Positions 34,787 through 43,662 of a stretch of 62,122 bases of DNA are shown one piece after another; within the stretch, counting starts at the first letter, position 1; each line of letters starts with the position of its first letter. A model generated the notes under the pieces. The model was not told the DNA's origin, searched no databases, and saw only the letters and a program-made list of their open reading frames with translations. The translations under genes and the position numbers were made by a program. Source of the DNA: Athalassotoga sp049965695 (lineage in GTDB: Bacteria; Thermotogota; Thermotogae; Mesoaciditogales; Mesoaciditogaceae); the NCBI RefSeq assembly GCF_049965695.1, contig NZ_JBMFWB010000011.1, positions 1-62,122 on the forward strand. The letters run 5' to 3'.

Positions 34787-35872
34787 TCAAAGTTTTAATA
34801 TTTGGGGCCTTTTGTAATTTCTTCCATTTATTTGCACATCTTGATAAGGCCATGTGCTGTTTTCATTCACACTGAGAAGTTTCATTCCTGATTCTGTCCT
34901 TACGTAAGTATCTTCCAATTTTGTCCCCGTTATGGTCGGGTTCCATGCAAAAGACATTCCGTTTGATATCTCAAATGGCATGTGAGGTGTTGCAACAATT
35001 TCACGCGTTTTATATCCTGCGATTCCTCCTTGATGGTGCAATCTCCATTCATCTGGGTAACCATGAGAAGAATAAGATTTCTCTATTTCAAAGAAAACCT
35101 GCCCAATTGAATTTGATCTGTACGTTGCATCCAAAATTTCACTTTCAACTTGCATGTTTACCATGTATTGTTTTTCAAACTTTTCGTCCTTTTCGAATTC
35201 GATCGTTCTCGTCGAAGAAATTATTAAACCATACATTTTTGCGCATATTGACCCAAAACACCTTTTTCCGATCTTCACGTTCCTCGGAAGATTATGTCTG
35301 TAAGTAGTCCTGCTCTCGTCACCAAAAACAAGCACAAGTAAAGAATCGAGACCTTCATTTGCAAGTTCTTGTTCTATAAGTCCTTTCCCCTGGAGTTCTG
35401 TCATCTGCGGTGTGATCCTTTTCATAGCCCTTTCAAGTGCAACAGCACTTTTTCTTCCAACCTCAGCATATCTCTGAATTTCATATTCACTTAATTTTAT
35501 CCTTGAATTGATCAAAAATTCGGCAAATTGTGGATCTGCTTCGAAGAGTATGTTTTGATCGTCTAAAATTTTTCTAATTGCACCGTTGGGATCTGAAAAC
35601 CATTCAAATTCTATAACTTTTAAATTGCCGGGCAGTTCCTCTTTTTTCAATCTTGCTGCCTCTATATTTTTCGTGATAACGTAAGCATCATCAGCCGTAA
35701 CAAGCAACCACGCAGAACCCGTTGAATCGGTCAGAGCTATGTAAGATCGCGCTCCAGATGTCAACCACGCGAAATTTTCAACTGACGAGATCACCGCTCC
35801 TTTTTTCCCTCGTGAATGTATGTATGATCTCACCTTTTCTATCTTTTTTGTAACATCTTCTTCCCTTGTCAA
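34787..35872 (-). CDS. M24 peptidase-fold protein lacking metal-binding aspartates
   Basis: A 361-residue protein with the two-domain creatinase/prolidase layout: an N-terminal domain (about 1-130, SVENFAWLTSGARSYIAL) and a pita-bread domain. Active M24 enzymes carry two Asp ligands in D-x-G...SDxTR. Here the matching region reads FGSICAKMYGLIISSTRT, with both Asp positions replaced. The later His region (HHQGGIAGYKTRE) and LEDTYVRTESGM are partly kept. It is thus probably not a normal metallopeptidase; it may be a pseudoenzyme or use another chemistry. The TTG start overlaps the stop of the ABC ATPase gene. Confidence 0.75.
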   Translation of the reverse strand: MTREEDVTKKIEKVRSYIHSRGKKGAVISSVENFAWLTSGARSYIALTDSTGSAWLLVTADDAYVITKNIEAARLKKEELPGNLKVIEFEWFSDPNGAIRKILDDQNILFEADPQFAEFLINSRIKLSEYEIQRYAEVGRKSAVALERAMKRITPQMTELQGKGLIEQELANEGLDSLLVLVFGDESRTTYRHNLPRNVKIGKRCFGSICAKMYGLIISSTRTIEFEKDEKFEKQYMVNMQVESEILDATYRSNSIGQVFFEIEKSYSSHGYPDEWRLHHQGGIAGYKTREIVATPHMPFEISNGMSFAWNPTITGTKLEDTYVRTESGMKLLSVNENSTWPYQDVQINGRNYKRPQILKL

Positions 35873-36810
35873 TTTTTATCCCTGCCTTTATCTGTCAATT
35901 TTAAGAATATTCTGTCAAAATTTCTGTCCGAAGAGTTTATGGATCTAACCGGAATTTTAGATTCGGAGATGAGTTTTATTATTTTTTCAAGTTCATTCCC
36001 GTCCGAATAGAAGAACTTCATCGTGTTTCCAGTCATCTCAAGTTTAATTCCACTTTTATCGAAAAAAGCCTTGTAATTTTTGGAATCATTTTTTTCTACT
36101 TCAACGATAAGATCCTTTTGATCTTCTGCCATGATGGAAAGTTCAGCAGGTGCCCCAAAAGCAACAAGTTGCCCAAGATTAAGAATCGCTATTTTTGTCG
36201 CCAATTCTTCAACTTCACTGAGAATATGAGTTGTAAATACAATGGTCTTGTTTGAAGCGTTAATCTCTTTCAAAAGTCTCTTAACGGTTAGAGCACTTTT
36301 TATGTCGAGTGAAGCCGTTGGTTCATCAAGAAATACAACCTTTGGATCGTTCATCAAAGCACGCACGATGTTGACCCTTTGCTTCATACCGAAGGAAAAC
36401 TTTCCTACTTTTTTATTTCTCCATTCCCACATTTCAACATCTTTCAAAAGTTTTTCGGCCCTTTTTAGAGCTGTTTCTCTTGATAAATGATACAATTCTC
36501 CAAAGAAAACCATATTTTCCATAGCCGTTAACCTATCGTAGAGAATGAAATTCTCAGAAACAACGCCTATCTGCTCTCTGACTTTTTTGGGATATTTCTC
36601 TATATCGTATCCAAAAATTTCGACTTTTCCTTCGTAGTGCTTTAAAAGTGTCGTCATTATTTTCAAAAGTGTTGACTTTCCCGCCCCATTTGGACCAAGT
36701 ATTGCAAGAAATTCACCGCTTTTTATTTCAATGGAAATATCTTTAAGAACATCAAAATCACCGAATCTCTTTTTTAAGTTTTTAACCTGGATATCGTTCA
36801 AAAAAATCAC
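35869..36810 (-). CDS. ABC transporter ATP-binding protein, CcmA/NatA type, without adjacent permease
   Basis: A 313-residue ATPase with Walker A GPNGAGKST (near 40), Q-loop region, signature FSFGMKQR (degenerate LSxGM form), Walker B VVFLDEPT and the switch His in FTTHILSE. The C-terminal 80 residues form an extra domain common in drug/Na+ export ATPases. No membrane partner is adjacent: the next gene is the M24-like protein, and the upstream 241-residue membrane protein is not an ABC-2 permease by inspection. It is preceded by a MITE-like element whose edge forms TATAAT. Confidence 0.88.
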   Translation of the reverse strand: MIFLNDIQVKNLKKRFGDFDVLKDISIEIKSGEFLAILGPNGAGKSTLLKIMTTLLKHYEGKVEIFGYDIEKYPKKVREQIGVVSENFILYDRLTAMENMVFFGELYHLSRETALKRAEKLLKDVEMWEWRNKKVGKFSFGMKQRVNIVRALMNDPKVVFLDEPTASLDIKSALTVKRLLKEINASNKTIVFTTHILSEVEELATKIAILNLGQLVAFGAPAELSIMAEDQKDLIVEVEKNDSKNYKAFFDKSGIKLEMTGNTMKFFYSDGNELEKIIKLISESKIPVRSINSSDRNFDRIFLKLTDKGRDKN

Positions 36811-36838
36811 ATGCCTTTCAACAAATACAAAGATATTA

Positions 36839-37101
36839 TATACTAAATTGTTTTTAAAAGTGAAATGTAAACAGTTAAGAGTGACGCGTGATCGGTAATC
36901 AGCAAAACAGCACGTAGCGGGTAGCCGGTAGCATGTGGAATCGCCGGAATCGCCTTTTGTCTTTGACTGCTTACTCGTTAACGATTACGCGTCACAAATT
37001 TCTCTAATGTCTGATCCTTAATCTCTGTTTTTTTTTACGTGCCACGAGCTACACGCTACCTGCCATCGCTGCGATTCGGAATTTAAAACTGGTTCAGTAT
37101 A
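36839..37101. repeat. MITE-like element copy 6 (long type)
   Basis: A 263-bp element with the left end TATACTAAATTGTTTTTAAA and the right end ATCGCTGCGATTCGGAATTT, then GTTCAGTATA. Core words: GACGCGTGATC, GTAGCGGGTAGCCGGTAGCA, TTTGACTGCTTACTCG, GATTACGCGTCAC, ACGTGCCACGAGCTACACGC. The right tip contains the stop codon of the membrane-protein gene. The left tip forms the -10-like TATAAT for the ABC ATPase. Confidence 0.82.
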
Positions 37102-37819
37102 CATGTTTTATGATGCTAACTATGTATCCTAACACTTTGCCAGCAACGCGAATGCTTTCTCTTTTGATCGCGCTGTACGTCAATTCAAATAAAAACGTCA
37201 AAAAAACGGCCGAAACGGTGAAAACAAATGGAAGTGAAAGACCATAAACCGTGATTATGATAACTGTGTCAAGAAATAAGAGAATCACGTCTGGAATTTT
37301 AGGGTTTTCGTTGGACTTAACCTCAAATTTTTCTATTATGTTATGTATGAATCTTGAAAAAACCTCCACCATGAAAGTCACAAATATAAAAGCAAATATA
37401 ACCCAGAAATTAGCCCAAAAATCGTTGAGATATCTGGAAACCGTAAATCCCACTATCCACGGAAATCTGGAAAGAATTAAGACAATTGCTACAAAGATCG
37501 GACTTGAAGATATAGAAAGAGGCTGATCGTTAAACCTTAAGATCAAGGACAACGACAGCGGAACAATGAAAAGCACAAAAAACAACGCCCCTCCTATGTC
37601 GTTAAAGGCAAAAACAAAAATAGTTGAGACCACGATAACTTTTATCCATTCTGAAAATGAACGCTCTCCCGCATAAACAAGAGGAATAAGGCTTAAATAA
37701 CTTACGACCGTGCCAATTCCAGCGATCAATTGCATGGTATAAATCAAAGCCGTTAAGCCACCAAGGATAGCACCTTCAGATATTTCAGATATTCTTTGCG
37801 ACTCACGTCTATAATCCAA
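37094..37819 (-). CDS. polytopic membrane protein, possibly DUF2232/YybS-like
   Basis: A 241-residue protein with about seven hydrophobic segments. These start with GAILGGLTALIYTMQLIAG and continue through IVLILSRFPWIVGF, NFWVIFAFIFVTFMVEVFS and VFTVSAVFLTFLFELTY. The N-terminal pattern resembles DUF2232 proteins, which are related to ECF-type substrate-binding subunits, but this is a tentative reading. The TTG at 37819 has GGAGGTG seven bases upstream. The last residues (HVY, stop) are encoded in the terminal repeat of copy 6. Confidence 0.6.
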   Translation of the reverse strand: MDYRRESQRISEISEGAILGGLTALIYTMQLIAGIGTVVSYLSLIPLVYAGERSFSEWIKVIVVSTIFVFAFNDIGGALFFVLFIVPLSLSLILRFNDQPLSISSSPIFVAIVLILSRFPWIVGFTVSRYLNDFWANFWVIFAFIFVTFMVEVFSRFIHNIIEKFEVKSNENPKIPDVILLFLDTVIIITVYGLSLPFVFTVSAVFLTFLFELTYSAIKRESIRVAGKVLGYIVSIIKHVY

Positions 37820-37853
37820 AGTATCACCTCCAGACATGACGCGATCTTTTTTA

Positions 37854-37859
37854 ATTATA
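37854..37859 (-). promoter_or_regulatory. extended -10 promoter of the membrane-protein gene
   Basis: The minus strand has TATAAT preceded by TGG, 34 bases before the TTG start. No good -35 is visible. Confidence 0.6.
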
Positions 37860-37867
37860 CCATCAAA

Positions 37868-37900
37868 AACATAAAAAAGATTCCGGCCGTCAGGCCGGAA
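37868..37900 (-). terminator. terminator of the efflux operon, separated from it by a repeat
   Basis: The minus strand reads TTCCGGCC, four bases, GGCCGGAA, then TCTTTTTTATG. It is nearly 430 bases beyond the last efflux gene, with copy 7 of the repeat between them. Confidence 0.85.
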
Positions 37901-37932
37901 CGATTGTTAACGTTGAAAAATATGATTGCAAG

Positions 37933-38321
37933 TATACTGAACCAACTTTAAAAGCCGAATGCTTATTTACCATCGCACAGGGCAGGATGCCATAAAATTG
38001 TGATCGGTGAGCAGTGAAAAGTGAGCAGTATGATTACAGATTACGCGTCACTGTTTCTTCTATATGTCGCCTTTGTCCAGCAACTCTCGCATTCGCCCTT
38101 CGGTGTCTGGTCCTCGCAAGTTGCGGAGGCCACCTCGCGGCATCATGCTCTCCGCCCGCTGTCATTCCAGTCGAAGAACTGGAATCGCCTTTTGTCTTTG
38201 ACTGCTTACTCGTTACCGATTACGCGTCGCTGTTTTTTTTACGTGCCACGAGCTACATGCTACCTGCCATTAGGGGTACCTGCCATCGCTGCGATTCGGA
38301 ATTTGAATTTTGTTTGGTATA
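37933..38321. repeat. MITE-like element copy 7 (longest, composite)
   Basis: A 389-bp element. The left end is TATACTGAACCAACTTTAAA, then AGCCGAATGCTTATTTACC and GGGCAGGATGCC. The right end is ATCGCTGCGATTCGGAATTT closing on TTTGGTATA. It combines the GTGA-word run and ACGCGTCAC words of the long type with the TCTGGTCCTCGC and GGAGGCCACCTCG block of the short type. It ends two bases from the stop codon of the efflux permease. It contains no plausible gene; the open frames in it are repeat translations. Confidence 0.83.
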
Positions 38322-38323
38322 TC

Positions 38324-39541
38324 TCATTCGTACCTTAATGCTTCGACGGGGCTCTTTTTAGAAGCCATATAAGCAGGATACAATCCGAAGAACAAACCTA
38401 TGGCAACTGATACTCCAAATGAAAGCGCTATGCTTGGCCACGTGATGATTACCATAAGTCCCAACCCGCTTGCAAGATATGTCACTATCATGGCAATGAG
38501 GAAACTAAAACCAACTCCTATCGCTCCGGCAACTATGGTTATGAACATACTTTCTACAAGGAATTCTCCCAAAATCCTTCTTCTTGTCGCTCCCATAGCC
38601 ATTTTGACACCAATCTCTTTTGTTCTTTCGGTAACTGATACAAGCATGATGTTCATTATTCCTATACCACCGACTATCATTGAAATGGCTGCTATAGAAG
38701 CAAGCAACAAGGTTAAAACATCTGTTGTCTGACTTACGGTCGACAAAATTTGATTTTGACTTATGACACGATATTGATTGGAGTTTTGAAGTCTCATATA
38801 AAGAATGTTGTTGATCTCTGATACCGCATCTAATGCCGTATTTGCAGATTTTGCGGATGCAATTATCTGAGAAACACCACCATTCAGTTGGATTAATCTT
38901 GCCGAAGCCGTTGTGTATGGAATCATAAGCATGGTATCCGGGTTAAAAGTGAGTTTACTTCCAGTCTCCTGCAATTCTCCTATTATGGTAAGGGCAACCT
39001 TAATATTTCCATTTGTGACGTAGATCGTTTGCCCAACAGGATTTTGATTTCCGAAAAGTGTAGTTGCTATTGTGTTACCTATGACTGCGACGTTGGCGTA
39101 ATTTTGCTCATCCTGTTGGGTTATGAGCCTTCCATATTGGATTGGAAGTCCAAGAATCGAAAATGTGTCCGGATACGCTCCAAATACGGTGGCCACGGTA
39201 TTTGTGGCCTGATAAAGGATGTTAAAACTTTTTTGAAGAACAGGCGTTACAGTCCCAACATCGGGTGCCATATTTTGAATGTTTTGAACATCCGTTTCTT
39301 GAAGTACACTTGTCAAAACGGATGCAGCCCTTCCACCAAAACCTCCGGAAAAACCAGGTGTTACTATTATGACATTCGATCCCAAAGAAGAAATTCTTGC
39401 AGTGACATTTGCAGTTGTACCCGCTCCTATGGCTATTGCAACTATAACCGCTATAACACCAATGACTATTCCAAGCATTGAAAGGAAGGTTCTTACCTTA
39501 TCTTTTCCCAGAGATCTGAAAGCTTCCATCAAAATTTCCAT
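38324..39541 (-). CDS. MacB-type ABC permease
   Basis: A 405-residue protein with the MacB topology: one N-terminal membrane helix (TFLSMLGIVIGVIAVIVAIA), a periplasmic MacB_PCD domain (about 45-270) and three C-terminal helices of the FtsX domain (VTERTKEIGVKMAMGATRRRI motif, then LVESMFITIVAGAIG). Such permeases drive mechanotransmission with a MacA-like adaptor to export small molecules or peptides. Here ATPase and permease are separate genes, four bases apart, unlike fused E. coli MacB. Confidence 0.92.
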   Translation of the reverse strand: MEILMEAFRSLGKDKVRTFLSMLGIVIGVIAVIVAIAIGAGTTANVTARISSLGSNVIIVTPGFSGGFGGRAASVLTSVLQETDVQNIQNMAPDVGTVTPVLQKSFNILYQATNTVATVFGAYPDTFSILGLPIQYGRLITQQDEQNYANVAVIGNTIATTLFGNQNPVGQTIYVTNGNIKVALTIIGELQETGSKLTFNPDTMLMIPYTTASARLIQLNGGVSQIIASAKSANTALDAVSEINNILYMRLQNSNQYRVISQNQILSTVSQTTDVLTLLLASIAAISMIVGGIGIMNIMLVSVTERTKEIGVKMAMGATRRRILGEFLVESMFITIVAGAIGVGFSFLIAMIVTYLASGLGLMVIITWPSIALSFGVSVAIGLFFGLYPAYMASKKSPVEALRYE

Positions 39542-39545
39542 AATA

Positions 39546-40241
39546 TCACCTTGTCCTCTCGTCGTTTACTATGCTTCCATCCTCTAAAGTTATCGTACGG
39601 GTGGCTTCTTCACCTACAAGAGGATCGTGGGTGACTATTATGATCGTCTTTCCAGATTCGTTTAATTTCTTGAATATATCGAGGATTCTTCTCCACTGAT
39701 TGACCGCAAGGTTGCCGGTGGGCTCATCGGCAAGGATGACAGCCGGATCATTTGCGAGTGATCTTGCTATTGCCACTCTTTGCTGCTGACCGCCTGAAAG
39801 TTGATTTGGCCTATGATGCCCTCTTTCTTCCGGTTCCTCGAGTCCAACTATTTTTAAAAGTTCCATAGCCCTTTTTCGCCTTTCTGCTCTTGGAACACCA
39901 GCGTAGATCATCGGCAGTTCGATGTTTTCAAGCGCACTCAGATTGCCTATGAGGTTAAAACTTTGAAAGACAAAGCCTATTGTTTTGTTTCTGAATCTTG
40001 CGAGTTGAAAATCATTCATGTTCTTGACAGCCGTACCGTTTATTATGATATCACCGTCAGTTGCCCTGTCAAGGCATCCCATTATCTGCAACAAAGTCGA
40101 TTTTCCACTTCCTGAATGACCCATTATCGCGGTGTAAGATCCCTCTTCTATGGAAAAAGATACGCCCTTTAAAGCCTCTACCTGTATATCTCGCCCCATA
40201 TCGTATATTTTTTTTACATTTCTCAACTCTAAAAGGGCCAT
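39546..40241 (-). CDS. MacB/LolD-type ABC ATPase
   Basis: A 231-residue ATPase with Walker A GHSGSGKST (near 38), the Q-loop VFQSFNLI, signature LSGGQQQR, Walker B VILADEPTGNL and the switch His in IVTHD. The family works with FtsX-like permeases; its partner is the next gene. It starts six bases after the adaptor gene. Confidence 0.95.
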   Translation of the reverse strand: MALLELRNVKKIYDMGRDIQVEALKGVSFSIEEGSYTAIMGHSGSGKSTLLQIMGCLDRATDGDIIINGTAVKNMNDFQLARFRNKTIGFVFQSFNLIGNLSALENIELPMIYAGVPRAERRKRAMELLKIVGLEEPEERGHHRPNQLSGGQQQRVAIARSLANDPAVILADEPTGNLAVNQWRRILDIFKKLNESGKTIIIVTHDPLVGEEATRTITLEDGSIVNDERTR

Positions 40242-40247
40242 GCCTTA

Positions 40248-41288
40248 TCATCTACCTCCGAATACGCCACGGAACGCGTTACCCGTTTGCTCAAATTGAG
40301 AAGGCACTTTCATTATAAGCACATCACCATCTTTAACTCCACTCGTAACCTGAACCATCATTCCACTTTGGCTTCCAAGTGTGACAGGAGATCTTTCGTA
40401 ACCAGAGGCTGTTTTCAAAAGCACATATCTTTGATGATTTTGATCTGTAAAGATCGCCTGATATGGAATCAAAACTCCCTTTGAAACGCTTAAAAGAAGA
40501 TTTATGTTACAATCAAGACCATAAATAACTCCGTATTTCAGAGGATCCTGATCGAAGGTTATGTTTATGGGTATAACGGTTAATCCGCTTTGAGTCGTCG
40601 CAAATGGTTGAACGAAAGAAACCTTTCCTTTTAGCGTCAAATTGTTGAGTTGCGTAAAGGTTATCAAAGCAGTTTGACCAACTTTGATGTCGGCAAGATC
40701 CACTTCGTTAACATCTGCAGTTACCCACATGCCTGTATTTTGTATTATGGTTATCAAATTCGAAGATGATGTCTGAGCATTCACAAAATCACCCGTCGCG
40801 ACGTTCAAATTCTCTATAAACCCTGTGGCCGGAGAGGTGATCGTCGTGTAATTTAAATTTTCCTGGGCAAGTTGCAATGCCAGTTTGTATTGTTGTATGA
40901 CGGAGGACGCATCCTGACTTAAAAGTGCATTGTAATAATTGTTCAAAGCCTGAATGTAATTAAGTTGGTATTGGGTTGAATTCAACTTTGCAAGAGGCTG
41001 GTTTATGCCCACAAGTTGGCCTTGCTGAACGTAGACATTCGTTATCTGTCCCGAAATGTACGGTCCTATGTTGTAAGTATTACCCGTAACAGAACCTACA
41101 AGTGGCAAATAATTTCCTATACTTGTAGCACTTACCGTGTATAAGACATGGGCTCCATTTACAACGGCAAGATCTGGATTTGTACTTGAAACGGTGCTCG
41201 TGGCAGGTTTCCTAAATCCAAAATACCATACACCCACTCCAACAACCACAATTGCTATTATGACTATAACGACAATCCATTTTTTCAA
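40248..41288 (-). CDS. MacA/HlyD-type periplasmic adaptor protein
   Basis: A 346-residue membrane-fusion protein. It has an N-terminal membrane anchor (WIVVIVIIAIVVVGVGVWYFGF), a lipoyl half (GPYISGQITNVYVQQGQLV), a short alpha-hairpin (about 110-150), the second lipoyl half (ITSPATGFIENLNVATGDFV) and C-terminal beta-barrel domains. It bridges the ABC permease and the TolC-like channel. Its TTG start overlaps the stop of the preceding gene by four bases. Confidence 0.9.
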   Translation of the reverse strand: MKKWIVVIVIIAIVVVGVGVWYFGFRKPATSTVSSTNPDLAVVNGAHVLYTVSATSIGNYLPLVGSVTGNTYNIGPYISGQITNVYVQQGQLVGINQPLAKLNSTQYQLNYIQALNNYYNALLSQDASSVIQQYKLALQLAQENLNYTTITSPATGFIENLNVATGDFVNAQTSSSNLITIIQNTGMWVTADVNEVDLADIKVGQTALITFTQLNNLTLKGKVSFVQPFATTQSGLTVIPINITFDQDPLKYGVIYGLDCNINLLLSVSKGVLIPYQAIFTDQNHQRYVLLKTASGYERSPVTLGSQSGMMVQVTSGVKDGDVLIMKVPSQFEQTGNAFRGVFGGR

Positions 41289-42586
41289 ATTCCTTCACCT
41301 CCAAAGGAGATTCCTTCCGTTTGCATTATTTGAATTTCATTTAAAAGTATTTGTTGCTGTACCTGTTGCTCGCTTAACAACGATTCCTGATAACTCAAAT
41401 TGGCAAGTGTGTAATTATCTTGACTTTCAAGTCCTTCTTTGTAAAGTGCTTCAGCCGTTTGAAAGGCCTGTAATGCTGTTTGCACGTTGTTTTGGGCAGC
41501 CGTTAGACTTATTTCAAGAGATTTTTGCTTCAAAATCAAGCCATTCAAAGATAAAGTATCCGTAGTTGTGGCATTTTGAAGTTCTTCCTGACCGATCTGG
41601 ACATTTGTCAACCTTTGCTGAGACTGAATTACGTTTGATCCACCGTTGAGCAATGAAAAATTAAGGCTTAAAGATATAGACCATTTTGAAATGTTATTCA
41701 AAGGTACGGCAAAAGTAATTGTCGGATTTGGAATAAAAGGCAAAAACCACAAATTTCCCTGCGCCTGATAGGCCTGATATTGATATTGAAGTGCTTTTAC
41801 GTCATTTCTGTTCGATATAACATCGTTTACGTTTATATCGGTTGAAAAATTAGATGTTATCGAAGAGACAAAGGTCATTGTATCCTGGTAAAGTTGTGTC
41901 GAATATGGAGTGAAGTTTGGAAGTGGCTGAATGGTCTGCAAAGAATTTTGATAATTCGCAAGAGCGGATTGGGATGAAAGTAATTGTTGATAAGCCGCAT
42001 TTTGCTGGGTGTAATTTTCAGGATTTATGGAATTGTAAACATCTTTAAGCACGCTAACCTGTTGCGTATAAAGATTGACCATTTGATTGTAGTAATACCA
42101 GTTAAATATATTTTGAACGAGCGTTGTAAGATATGACCATTTCGTGTTCTGTATAGACCACAATGCGTTTGAATACGCAGATTTTGCCTGCATCATATCT
42201 GCCTGATCTTCAACGATAAGACTTCTTGATACGCTGAATTCTGGTGCTTGAAAACTCATGTTGCTAACGTTAAGAGGCAAAGAAAATCCAATTGTAGTTG
42301 AGTACAAATTCAATATGCCAAGATTTATATCCAAAAAAGACGTCGAATTTTCTAAGCCCGTTGCGTTAAAAGTCAGTCCAACGGATGGCGTTGTCAGGCT
42401 TAATGTGGGTACAAAAAAAGATGTAAGTGAATTCAAATTATTTTGTGCCTGTATGAAATTGATATTTGCACTTTGATAGGTTGGATCCTGATTGAGACCC
42501 GAATTGTAAAGATTCAAAAATGAATTTGAGGATGCAAATATTACCACAGGTAAAATCAAAAGAGGTATCAAAAGGTATTTCCTCAC
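41285..42586 (-). CDS. TolC-like outer membrane efflux protein (first paralogue)
   Basis: A 433-residue protein with a signal peptide (YLLIPLLILPVVIFA) and long amphipathic helices with regular heptads (LQTIQPLPNF region, then KSLEISLTAAQNNVQTALQAFQTAEALYKEGL near the C-terminus). The last segment is the typical TolC repeat pattern. It probably forms the exit duct for the MacAB-like pump. Translation is coupled to the upstream paralogue (GTGA overlap). Confidence 0.82.
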   Translation of the reverse strand: MRKYLLIPLLILPVVIFASSNSFLNLYNSGLNQDPTYQSANINFIQAQNNLNSLTSFFVPTLSLTTPSVGLTFNATGLENSTSFLDINLGILNLYSTTIGFSLPLNVSNMSFQAPEFSVSRSLIVEDQADMMQAKSAYSNALWSIQNTKWSYLTTLVQNIFNWYYYNQMVNLYTQQVSVLKDVYNSINPENYTQQNAAYQQLLSSQSALANYQNSLQTIQPLPNFTPYSTQLYQDTMTFVSSITSNFSTDINVNDVISNRNDVKALQYQYQAYQAQGNLWFLPFIPNPTITFAVPLNNISKWSISLSLNFSLLNGGSNVIQSQQRLTNVQIGQEELQNATTTDTLSLNGLILKQKSLEISLTAAQNNVQTALQAFQTAEALYKEGLESQDNYTLANLSYQESLLSEQQVQQQILLNEIQIMQTEGISFGGEGI

Positions 42587-43596
42587 TGCAATGCCACCTC
42601 CGGCTTCAACCCAATTGAAACTATGTAAGGCACAAGATCGTTCCAGTAAGTTTCAAGAGAATTGTAATAGGAGAGTTGAGCGTTAAGATACGGTATCTTA
42701 TATTGGCTGAGATAGTTTACAGTAGATATAAGTCCCGAATTGTATTCATTAGTGTAAAAAACAAGGTTATTCGTTGAAATATCGAGATTTGCTTTTGCAT
42801 TTAAAACGCTTTGATAATCGTACTCGAGTTTCTGGATCGATGACGAATAGTTGTTTTGTGACGACAGAAGGGCATTACTTTGATTAAGCAAATCCTGTTG
42901 AACTGCCATCTTTGCCATTTCAATCGTGTATTGTGAGGAATTCGATGGAGTGGTGTTCAAGTTGTACTGTGCATTTTGAAGGTTGAGATTTGCAAGTTTT
43001 AGATTTAAATCGCTGTTTATCCACGTTTTCATGTCCTGCGGTATTTTTGAAAGATCCGGCACAGAAAACGTAATTTCCTGCCATTTTGACCCCGTTACGT
43101 TTTGAAAATTTGAAAGATTAAAGTTGTAGTTCCATACGGCATTTTTAAGGTTATTTTGATCCGTTGCAACCGTTACGGATGCCTGCTGAAGAGATACCGT
43201 TGATGCCATTGTTTTTTGAAAAAGCGCTAAAGTACTCGCATAATTCATGGTCGCAACATTCAAATTCATTTGGGCAATTTCAACATTTATATTTGCTATT
43301 TTCACTCCAAATGCTGCATTTAAAACGTTGGAGTAATAACTTTTGATATCATTTTGATAGGTCTGAAGGCTGGATGTATATGCGATTTGAGCCGATATCT
43401 GTCCGCCTTGATTGATAACAGGCACTGAAGATTGAATCATGTTCATCTGATATGTCATACTTGCCTGCTTTAAGGTGATATTCGCTATCGCATATGTCGT
43501 GTTACTCGCCTGTGAACTTTGAAAAAGTTGTGGTAGGTTCATTGAAAATGCATAAATTGGAATCACGAATAAAATCAATGTCAAGAATCTTTTCAT
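42583..43596 (-). CDS. TolC-like outer membrane efflux protein (second, shorter paralogue)
   Basis: A 337-residue protein with a signal peptide (FLTLILFVIPIYAFS) and TolC-like helical segments (IANINVEIAQMNLNVATMNYAS; VLNAKANLDISTNNLVFYTNEYNSGL near the C-terminus). It is shorter and weaker as a TolC match than its neighbour. It may form mixed trimers or a specialised subunit; that is speculative. The ATG at 43596 has AAAGGAGG seven bases upstream. Confidence 0.72.
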   Translation of the reverse strand: MKRFLTLILFVIPIYAFSMNLPQLFQSSQASNTTYAIANITLKQASMTYQMNMIQSSVPVINQGGQISAQIAYTSSLQTYQNDIKSYYSNVLNAAFGVKIANINVEIAQMNLNVATMNYASTLALFQKTMASTVSLQQASVTVATDQNNLKNAVWNYNFNLSNFQNVTGSKWQEITFSVPDLSKIPQDMKTWINSDLNLKLANLNLQNAQYNLNTTPSNSSQYTIEMAKMAVQQDLLNQSNALLSSQNNYSSSIQKLEYDYQSVLNAKANLDISTNNLVFYTNEYNSGLISTVNYLSQYKIPYLNAQLSYYNSLETYWNDLVPYIVSIGLKPEVALQ

Positions 43597-43615
43597 ATTT
43601 CCTCCTTTTAAAATC

Positions 43616-43642
43616 GCGTGTGGCAAACGCCACACGCTTTTT
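43616..43642. terminator. hairpin between the Spy-like gene and the TolC-like genes
   Basis: A stem GCGTGTGGC/GCCACACGC with a four-base loop. The T-tract (TTTTTCCTTTT) is on the plus side. For the minus operon the tail is only GATTTT, so it may act as a partial terminator that lowers expression of the pump genes relative to the first gene. Confidence 0.6.
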
Positions 43643-43662
43643 CCTTTTGAAGGGGATGATTT

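Noticed and set aside
16944..38321. Possibility that the repeats are a CRISPR array or tRNA-like RNA genes
   Set aside because: Copies are dispersed single units with inverted ends, not regularly spaced direct repeats, and there are no cas genes or cloverleaf folds.
38014..38361. Two plus-strand frames of about 105-115 codons
   Set aside because: They lie within MITE-like copy 7 and look like translations of repeat words; similar frames appear in the other copies.
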